In this document: one piece after another, positions 10,421 through 12,806 of the stretch
Layout of the letters: each line of letters begins with the position of its first letter
Numbering within the stretch: the first letter of the stretch is position 1
DNA from: DATDYW01 sp044375695
GTDB lineage: Bacteria > Patescibacteriota > Minisyncoccia > Phycocordibacterales > JAACPR01
Direction of reading: 5' to 3'
DNA: 12,806 nt
Assembly (NCBI GenBank): GCA_044375695.1
Contig: JBILMG010000025.1
Coordinates: forward strand, 1 to 12,806
Program-made: the position numbers and the translations under genes
Notes under the pieces: model-generated
Databases searched by the model: none
What the model saw: only the letters and a program-made list of their open reading frames with translations
What the model was told of the DNA's origin: nothing

Positions 10421-11041
10421 ATGGCAAACAGAATACTCCTATTCCGGCACCTACCCACGGTCTCCGATGACGATCCCGAGCTTGGCACCCTGCTTTCTGG
10501 CCCAGGCCAAGACCCTGAAGAGCTTTCGCCCCGCGCGGACGCTATCGGCAATTGGCTTCGCGGCGGGGCGCTCGGCGGCCGAAAGATCGATGTCATTCAC
10601 CACGACTCTTCCGTCCGCTGCGTCCGCTCGGCGGAAATTGTCGCCGGCGTCGTCGGCTGCATGAATGTCTTCCAAGAAGACTTCGCGCTGCGGCCCCGTC
10701 GCTGGGGAGATCTTACCGGCCACCGCTGGGAAGAGGTAGCGCAGGTGCTCGCTCAAAAAAGCATTCGCGACCGTCGCCGCTACTGCCCGCCGAACGGCGA
10801 GTCGTGGATGGACGTCGAGAGGCGCCTCCGGGGCCCGCTCATGAAATTTGTGGGCAGCGGCGCCAAGAGCGTAGCCGTCTTCAGCCACAAGTCGATTATT
10901 CGCATTGCGGTAGGGCTCCTCATCGGCCTCGACGCTGCGGTCGGGCTCGACCTGAATCCCGGCGGCTTCGTGGAGATCGTGCGAGATGAACTCGGTTGGA
11001 AAATTGAGAAAATCACGCAAATCCCCGATAGCATCGTCTGA
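10421..11041 (+). CDS. Histidine phosphatase (phosphoglycerate mutase-like) family protein
   Basis: A 206-aa protein with the layout of the RHG superfamily. The catalytic motif near the N-terminus is LLFRHLPT (7-13; Arg9, His10), where the usual Gly after His is Leu. SSVRCVRSAEI (63-73) gives the phosphate-binding Arg. Glu86 with LRPRRWGDLTG (90-100) is the acid/base region. PNGESWMDVERR follows (124-135), and VFSHKSIIR (153-161) carries the second His (156) but with Lys in place of the usual Gly. Core catalytic residues appear retained, so it may be active with altered substrate preference, probably on small phosphorylated metabolites. It is cytoplasmic, ends in TGA, and a terminator follows 6 nt later. 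Family certain; substrate unknown. Confidence 0.88.
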   Translation: MANRILLFRHLPTVSDDDPELGTLLSGPGQDPEELSPRADAIGNWLRGGALGGRKIDVIHHDSSVRCVRSAEIVAGVVGCMNVFQEDFALRPRRWGDLTGHRWEEVAQVLAQKSIRDRRRYCPPNGESWMDVERRLRGPLMKFVGSGAKSVAVFSHKSIIRIAVGLLIGLDAAVGLDLNPGGFVEIVRDELGWKIEKITQIPDSIV

Positions 11042-11047
11042 ACCTCG

Positions 11048-11074
11048 CCGCTCCTTCTGAGCGGCCTTTCTTTT
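11048..11074 (+). terminator. Intrinsic terminator of the histidine phosphatase gene
   Basis: CCGCTC-CTTCT-GAGCGG followed by CCTTTCTTTTT. It lies between this gene and the converging comF. Confidence 0.8.
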
Positions 11075-11093
11075 TAGCGGTTTCGCCAGACGG

Positions 11094-11750
11094 CTACGCC
11101 CGCGCCACGGCGAAGATTCCCACCGCCGCCGCGCCAGCTTTGCGCAAGGCTACCCGGCAAGCTCGCAGCGTGGCGCCGGTCGTCGCCACGTCGTCTACCA
11201 GCGCCACGGCGCGCCCGCGCACCTTCGACTCATCGGCCTCGAAGGCGCCGCGTAAATTATCCAGGCGCGCCGCCCGTCCGAGCGACGCCTGCTTTGGCGT
11301 GTCTCGCGTTTTCCTCAGCGCGTCGAAGGAAATTTGCGCGACGCCTGGCCCGAGCGCCGCCGCCACCCCTTCGCAGAGCATTTCCGTCTGGCTGTAGCCC
11401 CGATCGCGCCGGCTCTGCCGGGAGAGGGGTACCGGCACTATCGTCGCCGCGGCTCGCCGGCCCGCCTCGGCGCGGCTCGCGAGCCAGTTCATAATTTCTT
11501 CGGCCAAAAGAGCTCCGACGCCGCTCGCCGCGCCTCGGCTGCGACCTTCTTTTACTAGGAGCACCAGCCTCTGCGCGAGCGGGTCGTCGTAGGAAAAGAG
11601 CGCGCGCACCGGCAGCCTGGGGTCGGGGAGTGGTGCCCTAATGGCCGCCCGCAGCGTTTCCGGCGCGCTCCGCTCCAGCAGCCGATCAACCTCGCTCCTG
11701 GGGAATACGGCCTCGAGGATGGTCTGCGCAATATTTTTAGCCTTTGGCAC
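11094..11750 (-). CDS. comF: ComF-family phosphoribosyltransferase-like protein
   Basis: GTG at 11750 gives 218 aa. The C-terminal type I phosphoribosyltransferase domain is clear: TIVPVPLSRQSRRDRGYSQ (103-121), a KTRDTPKQASLGRAAR block (147-162), and the PRPP-binding loop ALVDDVATTGATL (183-195). ComF proteins act in DNA uptake during competence in several bacteria. The N-terminal Cys4 zinc finger of the classical form is absent; instead there is a short helix with VFPRSEVDRLLE, which I associate with ComF of candidate-phyla bacteria. Longer starts would enter pilM and are rejected. TACCCT 7 nt before the GTG is a weak possible -10 for a leaderless start. Divergent from pilM, which fits a competence role. 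TAG stop. Confidence 0.9.
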   Translation of the reverse strand: MPKAKNIAQTILEAVFPRSEVDRLLERSAPETLRAAIRAPLPDPRLPVRALFSYDDPLAQRLVLLVKEGRSRGAASGVGALLAEEIMNWLASRAEAGRRAAATIVPVPLSRQSRRDRGYSQTEMLCEGVAAALGPGVAQISFDALRKTRDTPKQASLGRAARLDNLRGAFEADESKVRGRAVALVDDVATTGATLRACRVALRKAGAAAVGIFAVARA

Positions 11751-11831
11751 GCGGAGAAGGGTACGCGGCCTAAATTTGCTGCCGCTAACCTCGCGGTGGG
11801 CGGTGGATAAAGGGTTATACGAAAACCTGCG

Positions 11832-11840
11832 TGGTATACT
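11832..11840 (+). promoter_or_regulatory. Extended -10 promoter TGG-TATACT of pilM
   Basis: TGG precedes TATACT (11835-11840), an extended -10 form, with no -35 match. ATG 11851 is 10 nt downstream, so the leader would be only about 3 nt. Confidence 0.55.
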
Positions 11841-11850
11841 CGCCACGCTA

Positions 11851-12806
11851 ATGTTCGAGAGAATTAGGGAAATCGCGCAGGGGTTTCTCGGCGAAAAGCG
11901 CCAGAGCGTTATCGGCGTGGATATCGGCTCGTCCTCGGCCAAGGTGGTGCAGCTGCGTAAGGAACGCGGCCGGGCGGTGCTCGAAACTTACGGCGAGCTC
12001 TCGCTCGGGCCTTACGGCGCCACCGAAGTTGGCCGCGCTGTGAAGCTCGCGCCAGAAAAAATTGCCTCTGCAATCAAAGACCTCCTCAAAGAGGCGAACG
12101 TCTCTACCGCCGACGCCGCGCTCACCGTACCCATGCGCGCCTCGATGACCGCCGTCATCACCGTGCCTACCTACGACGACGAGCGGCTCAAGACCATGGT
12201 GCCGATCGAGGCTCGCAAGTACATTCCGGTGCCGATGTCGCAGGTTACCCTCGACTGGTTCAAGCTGCCGAAACCCGAAGCCGAAGAGGCCGACGTCGCG
12301 CGTCGCGAGCAGACGGACGTGATGATCGTCGCGATTCACAACGAGACCCTCGACACCATGAGCCGCGTGGTCGAGGACGCCCAGCTCAACGCCTCTTTCT
12401 TCGAGATCGAGATGTTCTCCGCCATTCGCGCCGTCATCGACCCGAACGAGGCAGCCGCCACGATGATTATCGATATCGGCGCGAGCGCCACCAAGGCTTA
12501 CATCGTCGAGCGCGGCGTCGTCCGCGACTCGCACTCGATTCCGCGCGGCTCGCAGGAAATTACCCTCGACCTCTCCAAGTCGATCGGCATCACCGTCGAC
12601 TACGCCGAGAAGCTCAAGCGCAACGCCGGCAAGAACGAGCTCCAGCAGGACCAGAAGCTCAAAGAAATTGCGGACCTGGTCTTCCAGCCAATCTGGAGCG
12701 AGGCCATGACGTTCATTATCGCCTACCAAAAGCGCGCCCGCGCCGTGGTTTCGCGCGTCATCCTAGTTGGCGGCGGCGCCATGTTCCCGGGCCTCGCCTC
12801 AATTGC
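11851..12806 (+). CDS. pilM: Type IV pilus assembly protein PilM (3' end outside window)
   Basis: About 318 residues are visible from ATG 11851 and the frame is open to the window edge. It is an actin/FtsA-like ATPase: phosphate-1 motif VIGVDIGSSSAKVVQL (20-35), an SHS2-type insert with ALTVPMRASM and IEARKYIPVPMSQVTLDW, phosphate-2 motif MIIDIGASATKAYIV (about 205-219), and adenosine motif VILVGGGAMFPG (about 303-314). PilM is a cytoplasmic ring component that links PilN/PilO to the pilus motor platform in type IV pili and DNA uptake. Usual family length is about 350 residues, so little is missing. Partners pilN and pilO would be expected just beyond the window. The start is supported by an extended -10 box upstream. 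Confidence 0.95.
   Translation, partial: MFERIREIAQGFLGEKRQSVIGVDIGSSSAKVVQLRKERGRAVLETYGELSLGPYGATEVGRAVKLAPEKIASAIKDLLKEANVSTADAALTVPMRASMTAVITVPTYDDERLKTMVPIEARKYIPVPMSQVTLDWFKLPKPEAEEADVARREQTDVMIVAIHNETLDTMSRVVEDAQLNASFFEIEMFSAIRAVIDPNEAAATMIIDIGASATKAYIVERGVVRDSHSIPRGSQEITLDLSKSIGITVDYAEKLKRNAGKNELQQDQKLKEIADLVFQPIWSEAMTFIIAYQKRARAVVSRVILVGGGAMFPGLASI

Noticed and set aside
11039..11074. Possible TGA recoding (read-through of the phosphatase stop)
   Set aside because: The TGA is followed 6 nt later by a clear terminator, and the family C-terminus is complete, so TGA acts as a stop here. The other two TGA-ending genes are also followed by terminators.
11751..11942. Longer comF start overlapping pilM
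   Set aside because: It would overlap the divergent pilM start and promoter, and the extra residues show no domain pattern.
11848..12729. 293-aa minus-strand open frame opposite pilM
   Set aside because: It is the mirror of the well-supported pilM, with His/Arg/Gly-rich antisense composition.

Overview
The window is gene-dense and GC-rich, and looks like part of a chromosome of a streamlined bacterium. The best fit is a high-GC member of the Candidate Phyla Radiation (Patescibacteria/Parcubacteria-like). The reasons are a ComF with no N-terminal zinc-finger cysteines divergent from pilM, a membrane-anchored DsbA-like protein, many short genes of unknown function, and -10 boxes placed 6-10 nt before start codons (leaderless or near-leaderless mRNAs). 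The assignment is an inference from gene style, about 0.55 confident. Stop codons are strongly skewed: of 20 genes whose ends are visible, 16 end in TAG, 3 in TGA and 1 in TAA.

Layout. 2-1386: the C-terminal part of a Fic/Doc protein (+), a DUF4395 membrane protein (-), and a GIY-YIG protein (+) with a probable CTG start. 1491-4421: plus-strand genes for a 617-aa membrane-anchored protein of unknown function, a 51-aa two-helix membrane protein, a YgjP-like metallopeptidase and a 59-aa aromatic/Arg-rich protein. 4442-6268: the most unusual part, five consecutive minus-strand genes of unknown function (164, 54, 57, 57 and 83 aa), each with its own promoter-like sequence and its own intrinsic terminator, like a row of expression cassettes. 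6271-7548: tag (3-methyladenine DNA glycosylase I), a 130-aa unknown protein with a hairpin at the predicted mRNA 5' end, and tRNA-Arg(CCG), whose 3' end is repeated in inverted orientation nearby. 7614-11041: a membrane-anchored DsbA-like oxidoreductase, a 161-aa unknown protein (-), a secreted 153-aa protein, a nitroreductase and a histidine-phosphatase-family protein. 11094-12806: comF (-) divergent from pilM (+, cut off by the window end), the DNA-uptake/type IV pilus part.

Expression logic. Nearly every gene is monocistronic. Intrinsic terminators are compact, often touch or contain the stop codon, and mostly carry the same tail, TTTTCTTTT. Several promoters sit directly against, or inside, the preceding terminator. 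Promoter spacing was used to choose starts: 994, 1491, 3663, 7614 and 11851 on the plus strand, and 928, 4990, 5623, 5886, 6849 and 7295 on the minus strand.

Functional themes are envelope and redox proteins (DsbA-like, DUF4395, secreted and anchored unknowns), DNA repair and uptake (tag, comF, pilM), and small unknown proteins. No CRISPR array, transposase, integrase or rRNA was seen.
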